Origin: Pseudomonadota bacterium
GTDB lineage: Bacteria > Pseudomonadota > Gammaproteobacteria > Burkholderiales > Burkholderiaceae_C
Reading direction: 5' to 3'
DNA length: 64,000 bases
NCBI GenBank assembly: GCA_021805825.1
Contig: JAJZEC010000006.1
Coordinates: 1-64,000, forward strand
The notes under the pieces are model-generated. The model made no database searches. It saw nothing but the letters and a program-made list of their open reading frames with translations, and had not been told where the DNA came from. Positions 17,295 to 24,695 of the stretch are shown piece after piece (position 1 is the first letter of the stretch; each line of letters starts with the position of its first letter). A program made the position numbers and the translations under genes.

Positions 17295-18539
17295 ATGGCA
17301 CATGGTCATCATCAGGTCCTGGTGATCGGCGGCGGCGCGGCCGGGATCACGGTCGCGGCGATCCTGCGCCGGCGTGCGCCCCATATCGAGGTCGCGATCG
17401 TCGAGCCATCCGAGGAGCACTACTACCAGCCGGCCTTCACCCTGGTCGGCGCCGGGGTCTATCCGATGGCCAAGACGCATCGCCCCCAGCGCAGCCTGAT
17501 TCCGCCCGGCGTCACGTGGATCCGCGGCGCCGCCCGCAGCTTCGAGCCGGGGCAGAACACCGTGACCCTGCACAGCGGTGACAAGCTGCAGTACGACTAT
17601 CTGGTGGTCTGCACCGGGGTCAAGCTGGATTGGCACAAGATCGAAGGTCTGGCCGACACCCTGGGCAGCAACGGCGTGTGCAGCAACTATTCGCCGCAGA
17701 GCGTGGGCTACACCTGGGAATGCGTGCAGGCGCTCAAGGAGGGCGATCGCATCGTCTGTACCCAGCCGCCGATGCCCTTCAAGTGCCCCGGCGCGCCGCA
17801 GAAGATCGCCTACCTGATCGCCGACCGCCTGCGCAAGCGCGGCATCCTCGATCGTTGCACCATCGACTTCTACACCCACGCTCCGGCCATTTTCGGGGTT
17901 CCCTATTTCGCCCGCGCCCTCGACAAGATCGCGGCCGGCTACGGCATCGGCGTGCATCCGCAGCAGCAACTGGTCGCCGTCGACGGCAAGGCGCGCACGG
18001 CGACCTTCGAGTTCGTAAGCGAGGCGCGCAAGGGCGAGCGCGAGACGGTGCCCTACGACCTGCTGCATGTGTCGCCGCCGCAGAGCCCGCCGGAGGAGAT
18101 CCGCACCTCGCCGCTGGCCAATCCCGGTGGATGGGTCGAGGTGCACCAGAACACCATGCAGCATGTGCGCTACGCCAACGTCTACGCCCTCGGTGACGTG
18201 GCCTCCACGCCGAATTCGAAGACCGCCGCGGCGGTGCGCAAGCAGGCCCCGGTGGTGGCGCAGGCCATCGTCAGCGCGGTGGCCGGGCAGCTGGTTCCGG
18301 GCAACTACGACGGCTACGCCTCCTGCCCGCTGACCACCGCGATGGGCAAGACCATCCTGGCCGAATTCGTCTACGGCGGCAAGGTGACGCCTACGCTGCC
18401 GCTGATCCCGTCGAAGGAGCGCTGGATCAATTGGTGGATCAAGTGCACCGGATTGCCGACCATGTACTGGTACTACATGCTCAAGGGTCGCGTCTGGTTT
18501 CCCCGCCACAACACCGAGTACCAGGAGGAAGGCGCCTAA
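17295..18539 (+). CDS. sqr: Sulfide:quinone oxidoreductase-like flavoprotein
   Basis: This 414-residue FAD protein has an AAGGAG RBS. The N-terminal dinucleotide-binding loop is VLVIGGGAAGITVA, and YALGDVASTPNSKTAAAVRKQAPVV near residue 298 is the second FAD motif. Three cysteines, C129, C164 (in KCPGAPQK) and C344 (in YASCPLTTAMGK), occupy the positions of the catalytic cysteines of known SQRs (about 128, 160 and 356). No signal peptide is visible, so it should bind the membrane peripherally through its C-terminus, which has several Trp/Tyr residues. The enzyme oxidises sulfide to sulfane sulfur and reduces quinone. A flavocytochrome c subunit or other NDH-2-like protein is less likely. Confidence 0.82.
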   Translation: MAHGHHQVLVIGGGAAGITVAAILRRRAPHIEVAIVEPSEEHYYQPAFTLVGAGVYPMAKTHRPQRSLIPPGVTWIRGAARSFEPGQNTVTLHSGDKLQYDYLVVCTGVKLDWHKIEGLADTLGSNGVCSNYSPQSVGYTWECVQALKEGDRIVCTQPPMPFKCPGAPQKIAYLIADRLRKRGILDRCTIDFYTHAPAIFGVPYFARALDKIAAGYGIGVHPQQQLVAVDGKARTATFEFVSEARKGERETVPYDLLHVSPPQSPPEEIRTSPLANPGGWVEVHQNTMQHVRYANVYALGDVASTPNSKTAAAVRKQAPVVAQAIVSAVAGQLVPGNYDGYASCPLTTAMGKTILAEFVYGGKVTPTLPLIPSKERWINWWIKCTGLPTMYWYYMLKGRVWFPRHNTEYQEEGA

Positions 18540-18550
18540 CAGGCTGCCCA

Positions 18551-18991
18551 TCACCCCAGCGCGTCGTTGATGCGGTCGTGGAACTCGGCCATGCTGACCG
18601 CATTGCCGACTTCCCGAGGCAGCGCGTCGCGGGCCGAGAACACGCCCAGGATGCGGCCATCGCCGGCGACCACCGGCAGGTGGCGAAAGCCGCGCTCGAT
18701 CATGATCAGCACGGCCTCCGCGACCCGGGTTTCCGGGGGTACCGTCTGCGGCGCCGGGGTCATGATGGCCTGCAGCCGCGTGCTCCGAGGGTCGCGGGCC
18801 TTGGCGAGCAGGCGGGTCATGAGGTCACGCTCGGTGACGATGCCGAGCATGCTGCCCTCGGCGTCAAGCACCAGCACGCTGCCGCAGTTGGCGCGGGTCA
18901 TCACGCAGGCGGCCTCGTAGGCCGTGGCCTGCGGCCCCAGGCTGAGCACATGGCGCTGGGCCATCGATTGCAGTACGGTGCGTTCGCTCAT
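18551..18991 (-). CDS. CBS-domain pair protein
   Basis: This 146-residue protein consists almost entirely of two CBS motifs (about residues 10-65 and 75-135), with GSVLVLDAEGSMLGIVTERDLM and FRHLPVVAGDGRILGVFSARD as the paired halves. CBS pairs bind adenosine nucleotides and act as energy sensors. It lies 28 bp downstream of korB on the same strand and converges on the SQR gene (11 bp between ends). An inferred role is nucleotide-dependent modulation of the Kor enzyme or a signalling partner; the sequence does not decide this. Confidence 0.85.
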   Translation of the reverse strand: MSERTVLQSMAQRHVLSLGPQATAYEAACVMTRANCGSVLVLDAEGSMLGIVTERDLMTRLLAKARDPRSTRLQAIMTPAPQTVPPETRVAEAVLIMIERGFRHLPVVAGDGRILGVFSARDALPREVGNAVSMAEFHDRINDALG

Positions 18992-19019
18992 CGGGTGCCT
19001 CCCCGCAGGGGGTCGGGCG

Positions 19020-20075
19020 TCAACGCAGCGAGGCGTTGATGCGCTCGAGTGCCTGCGCTCCCGGGCACAGCTCGGCCACGCCCAGGCTGTTCAATGGCCG
19101 CTCGCAGGTGTTCATCGCCGCGTGCAGGTCGCCGGCCCGGGGGTCGACGTAGAGCAGCCCGGTGACGATCTCGCCGCGCGCCTGGTGTTCGTGCATGTAG
19201 CCCAGCGCGGCCACGCGGTCGGTGGGGTCGTGGTCGGCGTGCAGCTTGCGCAGCCGCAGCACGCTGCCGTCGTGCTGCGGTACGTCGATGACCTCGCCCT
19301 CGGCGTAGTCGACGGTGATTTCCTCGCGCGCCGGCAGGAAGTCGATGCGGCTGGCGGCGGCGCTGTGCTGGCGCATGTAGTCGTAGCTCTTGGTGCTGCC
19401 GCCGTGGTTGTTGAAGGTCACGCAGGGGCTGATGATGTCGATGAAGGCGGCGCCGCCATGCTCGATCGCGCCCCGGATCAGCGGCACCAGCTGGGCCTTG
19501 TCGCCGGAGAAGCTGCGGGCGACGAAAGTCGCGCCCAGTTGCAGTGCGAGGCCGACCAGATCGACCGGACTGTCGCGGTTGACGGCGCCGCGCTTGCTCT
19601 TCGAGCCGCGGTCGGCGGTGGCCGAGAACTGGCCCTTGGTCAGTCCGTAGACACCGTTGTTCTCCACCAGGTAGGCCATGCGCACGCCGCGCCGCATGGC
19701 ATTGGCGAACTGGCCGAGGCCGATCGAGGCCGAGTCGCCATCGCCGGACACGCCGAGGTAGATGAGCTCGCGGTTGGCCAGGTTGGCGCCGGTCAGTACC
19801 GAGGGCATGCGGCCGTGCACGGTGTTGAAGCCGTGCGAGGCGCCCAGGAAGTAGTCGGGCGTCTTCGAGCTGCAGCCGATGCCCGAAAGCTTGGCCACCC
19901 GGTGCGGTTCGATGTCGAGTTCCCAGCAGGCCTGCACGATGGCCGCCGAGATGGAGTCGTGGCCGCAGCCGGCGCACAGGGTCGACACCCGGCCTTCGTA
20001 GTCGCGCCGCGTGTAGCCGACCTTGTTGGGCGTCAGGCTGGGGTGGTGCAGCCGGGGCTTGGCGAGGTAGGTCAT
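19020..20075 (-). CDS. korB: 2-oxoacid:ferredoxin oxidoreductase beta subunit
   Basis: This 351-residue protein has the thiamine-pyrophosphate beta-subunit hallmarks: CAGCGHDSISAA at the N-terminus, GIGCSSK, and the Mg/TPP loop GVSGDGDSASIGLGQF continuing to ENNGVYGLTKGQ. The family cleaves 2-oxoacids oxidatively with CoA and reduces ferredoxin, or runs the reverse carboxylation. Its start overlaps the korA stop by one base pair (ATGA junction), so subunits should be made in equal amounts. Substrate preference (2-oxoglutarate or pyruvate) is not fixed by sequence; I favour 2-oxoglutarate from the korC gene organisation. Confidence 0.88.
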   Translation of the reverse strand: MTYLAKPRLHHPSLTPNKVGYTRRDYEGRVSTLCAGCGHDSISAAIVQACWELDIEPHRVAKLSGIGCSSKTPDYFLGASHGFNTVHGRMPSVLTGANLANRELIYLGVSGDGDSASIGLGQFANAMRRGVRMAYLVENNGVYGLTKGQFSATADRGSKSKRGAVNRDSPVDLVGLALQLGATFVARSFSGDKAQLVPLIRGAIEHGGAAFIDIISPCVTFNNHGGSTKSYDYMRQHSAAASRIDFLPAREEITVDYAEGEVIDVPQHDGSVLRLRKLHADHDPTDRVAALGYMHEHQARGEIVTGLLYVDPRAGDLHAAMNTCERPLNSLGVAELCPGAQALERINASLR

Positions 20076-21904
20076 CAGGCAGCCTCCTTCTGGCGGGATT
20101 GCGGCCGCAGCCGGCCCTCGATGGCCTCGACGATGAAGCGCGCGGTGATCGGCGTGCCGTCGTAGTGCAGCACCCGGGGCAGGCGCGCAGGATCGAGCTG
20201 CAGCTCGTTGACCAGCAGGGTCTGCATCTGGCCGTCGCGGTTCTGCTCGACGACGAACACCTGGTCGTGGGCGTCGATGAATTCCCGCACCGCGTCGGCA
20301 AAGGGAAAGGCGCGCAGGCGCATCGCGTCCAGGTGCATGCCGCGCGCCTGCAGCACGTCCAGCGCCTCGCTCATCGCCGGCGCGGTGGAGCCGAAGTACA
20401 GCACCCCCAGGCGCGTGGCCTGCGCTGCCGGACGCAGCACCGGCTGCGGCACCAGCGTGGCCGCGGTGCGGAACTTGCGCTGCAGGCGCTCCATGTTGTA
20501 GAGGTAGTCGGCGCCGCGCTCGGAGTAGCGGGCGTAGGGATCACGCGTGGTGCCGCGGGTGAAATAGCTGCCCAGCCGAGGGTGCGTGCCGGGCAGGGTG
20601 CGCCAGGGGATGCCGTCGCCGTCCACGTCCTTGTAGCGCCCGAAGTCGCGCCCGGCCTCGAGCTCGGCGGCGCTCATGACCTTGCCGCGGTCATAGTCGC
20701 GCCCGTCGTCCCAGGCGAAGGGCTCGCACAGCCGATGGTTCATGCCGATGTCGAGGTCGCTCATCACGAACACCGGGGTCTGCAGGCGGTCGGCGAGGTC
20801 GAGCGCGGCCGCGGCGTGGTCGAAGCACTCGCGCGGATCCTCGGGAAACAGCAGCACGTGCCGGGTGTCGCCATGCGACGCGTAGGCGCAGGCCAGCAGG
20901 TCGGACTGCTGGGTGCGCGTGGGCATGCCGGTCGACGGACCGCCGCGCTGCACGTCGATCAGGGTCACCGGGATTTCGGCGAAGTAGGCCAGGCCGATGA
21001 ATTCGGTCATCAGGGAAATGCCCGGGCCCGAGGTGGCGGTGAAGGCCCGCGCGCCGTTCCAGCCGGCGCCCACGACCATGCCGATCGAGGCCAGCTCGTC
21101 CTCCGCCTGCACCACCGCGACCCGGCTCTTGCCGGTCTGCGGGTCGACGCGGAACTCCTCGCAGTAGGCCTGGAAGCTCTCGGGGATCGAGGTCGAGGGG
21201 GTGATCGGGTACCAGGCCGCCACCGTGGCCCCGCCATACACCAGCCCGAGGGCGGTGGCGCTGTTGCCGTCGGTGAAGATGCGCCTGCCCACGCGGTCGG
21301 CCCGCCGCACGCGCAGGCCCAGCGGTTGCCGCAGCTGCTGGCTGACGTGGTCGCGGCCCATGCGCAGCGACTTCCGGTTGGCTTCCAGCAGCGCCTCCTT
21401 GCCCTGGTACTGCTCGGCGAACAGGGACTCGAAGACTTCGGGCTCGATGCCCAGCAGCCACGACAGCGCGCCCACATAGACGATGTTCTTGAACAGCTGG
21501 CGTTGCCGCGGGTCGGCATAGGCGGCGTTGACCATGTCGGTCAGCGGCACGCCGACGACCTCGATGTCGGCGCGCAGGCGGGTGGCATCGATGGGCCGCG
21601 TGCTGTCGTGCAGCAGGTAGCCACCGGGGCTGATCTCCGCCACGTCGGCGTCCCAGGTCTGCGGGTTCATCGCCACCATCATGTCGACCCCGCCGCGGCG
21701 CCCGAGGTAGCCCTGCTCGCTGATGCGCGCCTCGTACCAGGTCGGCATGCCCTGGATGTTGCTGGGGAAGATGTTGCGCGGGCTCACCGGAACCCCCATG
21801 CGCAGCACCGCCTTGACGAACAGCTCGTTGGCCGATGCCGAGCCCGAGCCGTTGACATTGGCGAACTTGACCACGAAATCGTTGATGGCCTCGATGCGGT
21901 TCAT
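20075..21904 (-). CDS. korA: 2-oxoacid:ferredoxin oxidoreductase gamma-alpha fusion subunit
   Basis: This 609-residue protein is started at ATG 21904, which overlaps the korC stop by 4 bp; the open frame continues upstream but that is the korC shadow. Residues about 1-190 form the gamma domain (NVNGSGSASANELFVKAV, RRGGVDMMVAMN). The remainder is the alpha subunit, with GNSATALGLVYGGATVAAWYPITPSTSIPE and TSGPGISLMTEFIGLAYFAEIPV. The C-terminal transketolase-like part has RLGVLYFGSTAPAMSEAL. It pairs with KorB to form the catalytic core, with no separate ferredoxin-like delta subunit. Confidence 0.88.
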   Translation of the reverse strand: MNRIEAINDFVVKFANVNGSGSASANELFVKAVLRMGVPVSPRNIFPSNIQGMPTWYEARISEQGYLGRRGGVDMMVAMNPQTWDADVAEISPGGYLLHDSTRPIDATRLRADIEVVGVPLTDMVNAAYADPRQRQLFKNIVYVGALSWLLGIEPEVFESLFAEQYQGKEALLEANRKSLRMGRDHVSQQLRQPLGLRVRRADRVGRRIFTDGNSATALGLVYGGATVAAWYPITPSTSIPESFQAYCEEFRVDPQTGKSRVAVVQAEDELASIGMVVGAGWNGARAFTATSGPGISLMTEFIGLAYFAEIPVTLIDVQRGGPSTGMPTRTQQSDLLACAYASHGDTRHVLLFPEDPRECFDHAAAALDLADRLQTPVFVMSDLDIGMNHRLCEPFAWDDGRDYDRGKVMSAAELEAGRDFGRYKDVDGDGIPWRTLPGTHPRLGSYFTRGTTRDPYARYSERGADYLYNMERLQRKFRTAATLVPQPVLRPAAQATRLGVLYFGSTAPAMSEALDVLQARGMHLDAMRLRAFPFADAVREFIDAHDQVFVVEQNRDGQMQTLLVNELQLDPARLPRVLHYDGTPITARFIVEAIEGRLRPQSRQKEAA

Positions 21905-23736
21905 GCGAGGGCCTCCTGGCTGGCCGCGGGCAGGCGGGCGTCTCGGCACGCGGCGCCCGCCTGGATCGTGTGCAGCAGGAACTTCTGCATGTCCCAGGCG
22001 CCGGTCGGGCAGCGCTCGGCGCACAGGCCGCAGTGCAGGCAGACGTCTTCGTCCTTGACCATCACGCGCCCGGTCTTCAGCGCGGCCGAGACGAGCAGAT
22101 CCTGCTCCGCGTTGCTCGCCGGCGCGCGCAGACTGCGGCGCAGGATCGACTCCTCGGCGTTGTCGACGATGCTCAGGCAGTCCATCGGGCACACGTCGAC
22201 GCAGGCGTCGCACTCGATGCAGGTCTGGCGGTTGAACACCGTCTGCACGTCGCAGTTCAGGCAGCGCCGGGATTCGGCGACCGCGGCGTCGACATCGAAG
22301 CCGAGCTCGACCTCCACGCGGATGCTGGCCAGCGCGAGCTCGGCCTTCGCCCACGGCACCTTGCCGCGCACCGCGTCCGACACCGCGTTGTCGTAGCTCC
22401 ACTCGTGGATGCCCATCTTGGTCGACAGCAGCGTGGTTCCCGGCGGCGGCCGCAGGCGGGGATCCTCGCCGTGCAGGAAGCGGTCGATCGACACCGCGGC
22501 CTCATGGCCGTGGGCGACCGCGGTGATGATGTTCTTCGGGCCGAAGGCGGCGTCGCCTCCGAAGAACACCCGCGGCAGGCTGGACTGGAAGGTACCGGCC
22601 TCGAGCACCGGCAGACCCCAGCGGTCGAAGGCAAGCCCGCAGTCGGGCTCGATCCACGGGAAGGCGTTCTCCTGGCCGACGGCGATCAGCACCTCGTCGC
22701 AGGCGATACGCAACTCGGGCTCGCCGGTGGGCACCAGGCTGCGCCTGCCGGCGTCGTCATAGTGCGCCCGGACGCGTTCGAACACCATCGCCGTCAGCCT
22801 GCCATCGGCATGCTCGAAGCGCAACGGGACGTGGTTGTCGAGAATCGGAATGCCCTCGTGCAGCGCGTCTTCCTTTTCCCACGGTGAAGCCTTCATCTGG
22901 TCGAAGCCGCTGCGCACGACGACCTTCACGTCGGTGGCACCGAGGCGGCGGGCCGATCGGCAGCAATCCATCGCCGTATTGCCCCCGCCGAGCACCAGCA
23001 CGCGCCCGCCGATGCGCGCGACATGGCCGAAGGCCACCGAAGCCAGCCAGTCGATGCCGATATGGATCTGCGCGGCCGCCTCGTCGCGTCCGGGGATGCG
23101 CAGATCGCGCCCGCGCGGCGCGCCACTGCCGACGAACACCGCATCCCAGCCCTCGTCCAGCAAACGGCGCAGGGAGTCGACCCGCTGGCCCCCGCGGAAC
23201 TCCACGCCGAGCCCGAGGATGTAGCCGACTTCCTCGTCGATCACGGCCTCCGGCAGGCGAAAGCGCGGGATCTGCGAGCGGATGAAGCCGCCGGGCCGTG
23301 ACTCGCCGTCGAACACCGTGACCGCATAGCCCAGTGGGGCGAGGTCGCGCGCCACGGTCAACGAGGCCGGGCCGGCGCCCACGCAGGCCACCCGCGGGCC
23401 GTTGCGCGCGCCGGGCGCCGGCATGCGCGGGCGCACGTCGCCCTTGAAGTCGGCGGCCACGCGCTTGAGCCGGCAGATGGCCACCGGCTCGGGGCGCTCG
23501 CGGTTGCCGTCCTCGACGCGGCCGCGCCGGCAGGCAGGCTCGCAGGGGCGGTCGCAGGTGCGGCCGAGCACTCCCGGAAAGACATTGGAGACCCAGTTGA
23601 GCATGTAGGCGTCGGCGTGGCGCCCCTGCCCGACCAGGCGGATGTATTCCGGAACCGGGGTATGCGCCGGACAGGCGTACTGGCAATCGATGACCCGGTG
23701 GTAATACTGCGGGTCGGCCGTATTCGTCGCTTGCAC
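21901..23736 (-). CDS. korC: GltD-like FAD/FeS oxidoreductase subunit (KorC-like)
   Basis: This 611-residue protein begins with an Fer4_20 domain of the glutamate-synthase small-chain type (CQYACPAHTPVPEYIRL, then CDRPCEPACRRG). The FAD/NAD(P) module follows: CVGAGPASLTVARDL for FAD, VLVLGGGNTAMDCCRSARRLG for NAD(P)H, and FFGGDAAFGPKNIITAVAHGHEAA. The C-terminus carries two ferredoxin-like clusters, CIECDACVDVCP and CLHCGLCAERCP. Operons of this type encode KorC in Thauera aromatica, proposed to couple the KorAB reaction to NADP(H) and ferredoxin. It is the first gene of korCAB-CBS, with a perfect FNR box 74-91 bp upstream. Confidence 0.83.
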   Translation of the reverse strand: MQATNTADPQYYHRVIDCQYACPAHTPVPEYIRLVGQGRHADAYMLNWVSNVFPGVLGRTCDRPCEPACRRGRVEDGNRERPEPVAICRLKRVAADFKGDVRPRMPAPGARNGPRVACVGAGPASLTVARDLAPLGYAVTVFDGESRPGGFIRSQIPRFRLPEAVIDEEVGYILGLGVEFRGGQRVDSLRRLLDEGWDAVFVGSGAPRGRDLRIPGRDEAAAQIHIGIDWLASVAFGHVARIGGRVLVLGGGNTAMDCCRSARRLGATDVKVVVRSGFDQMKASPWEKEDALHEGIPILDNHVPLRFEHADGRLTAMVFERVRAHYDDAGRRSLVPTGEPELRIACDEVLIAVGQENAFPWIEPDCGLAFDRWGLPVLEAGTFQSSLPRVFFGGDAAFGPKNIITAVAHGHEAAVSIDRFLHGEDPRLRPPPGTTLLSTKMGIHEWSYDNAVSDAVRGKVPWAKAELALASIRVEVELGFDVDAAVAESRRCLNCDVQTVFNRQTCIECDACVDVCPMDCLSIVDNAEESILRRSLRAPASNAEQDLLVSAALKTGRVMVKDEDVCLHCGLCAERCPTGAWDMQKFLLHTIQAGAACRDARLPAASQEALA

Positions 23737-23809
23737 TGCTTTCCCCCTGGGCCGGTGGTGCTTCGAAGGTACACCCGCACCCCTGGCGCGCAGCGCGCAC
23801 GCGCGCTGT

Positions 23810-23827
23810 ATTTGATCTGGATCAAAT
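23810..23827. promoter_or_regulatory. FNR/Anr-type binding site between korC and the SCO gene
   Basis: ATTTGATCTGGATCAAAT is a perfect palindrome that contains the full FNR/Anr consensus TTGAT-N4-ATCAA. It lies about 75 bp before korC and about 95 bp before the SCO start, in their shared divergent promoter. It suggests oxygen-responsive control of one or both; direction is unknown. Confidence 0.75.
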
Positions 23828-23920
23828 CATGCCGCGGCCGCGCCCGGATCCGGGCGCCGCGCGCCGCGCCGACGAGCTCCTAAGATGTGCGGATCGCACT
23901 CCGCATGCGCATGGCAGTCC

Positions 23921-24664
23921 ATGTCCGAAGCAGCCCGCACCCCTTCGATCGTTCCTCTGGTGGCCACGGTGGCCGCCGCCTGCCTGCTCCTGGGGGGCGG
24001 CCTGGGATGGCTGCTCGCGCACGGGCGGCCGGCGCCGCGCGCCGCGCCCCCGGTGCTGTTTCGCGCGCCGCGGTATCAGGGGCTGCTCAACCAGCAGGGC
24101 AGGCCGGTGTCGTCGGCCGCCTTCGCCGGCAAGGTGCAGGTGGTCAGCTTCCTGTTTCCCTATTGCAACACCTTCTGTCCGGTGATCGCGGCGCACCTCG
24201 TGGCCTTCGAGAACGCCCTGGCCGGCAGCCCGCTGGCCGGCAAGGTGGAGGTCGTGGCCTTCAACGTCGACCCGGGAGGAACCGGGCCGAAGCAGATGCG
24301 TGCCTTCCTGCGCGAATACGGCTGGAACCCCGCGGATCCGCGCTGGCAGTACCTGACTGGAACCCCGAAACGGGTACGCCAGGTCGTCACGGGCGGTTTC
24401 CACGTCGACTACCAGAAGGTGTTCGACAGCGCGTCCGCTGCGGCGCCGCAATCGGCGGCGCTGGCCGTCGCCGGCAGCGACCCGCAGCCGATCGTCGCCA
24501 ACCCGCTGGCCGACAAGGCGAACGTGCCCTACGACATCACCCACGAGGACGTGCTGATGGTCGTCGACCCCGAGGGGCGCGTGCGCGCCATCTACGACCA
24601 GGCCGACGCGGTGGGCACCTCCGCGCTGTTGCGGGTGGTGCAGGCCGTGGCCGGCGGCCACTGA
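23921..24664 (+). CDS. SCO1/SenC-family copper chaperone-like protein
   Basis: This 247-residue protein is started at ATG 23921, which gives an N-terminal membrane anchor (about residues 12-34); an ATG 12 codons upstream is in frame. The thioredoxin-like domain has the copper motif CNTFCPV near residue 85 and a distal histidine in YDITHEDVLMVVDPEGRVR, the three ligands typical of SCO proteins. SCO proteins deliver copper to the CuA site of cytochrome oxidase or act as thiol reductants in the periplasm. No oxidase genes are adjacent. It is divergent from korC across the FNR site, so it may serve a low-oxygen respiratory branch. Confidence 0.88.
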   Translation: MSEAARTPSIVPLVATVAAACLLLGGGLGWLLAHGRPAPRAAPPVLFRAPRYQGLLNQQGRPVSSAAFAGKVQVVSFLFPYCNTFCPVIAAHLVAFENALAGSPLAGKVEVVAFNVDPGGTGPKQMRAFLREYGWNPADPRWQYLTGTPKRVRQVVTGGFHVDYQKVFDSASAAAPQSAALAVAGSDPQPIVANPLADKANVPYDITHEDVLMVVDPEGRVRAIYDQADAVGTSALLRVVQAVAGGH

Positions 24665-24695
24665 GGGCCGCGGTCGCGCGCCGCCGGCCAACTGC

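Noticed and set aside
18551-23736. korCAB as proof of a reductive TCA cycle
   Set aside because: No ATP-citrate lyase or other diagnostic enzyme is in the window, so only a 2-oxoacid:ferredoxin activity can be supported.
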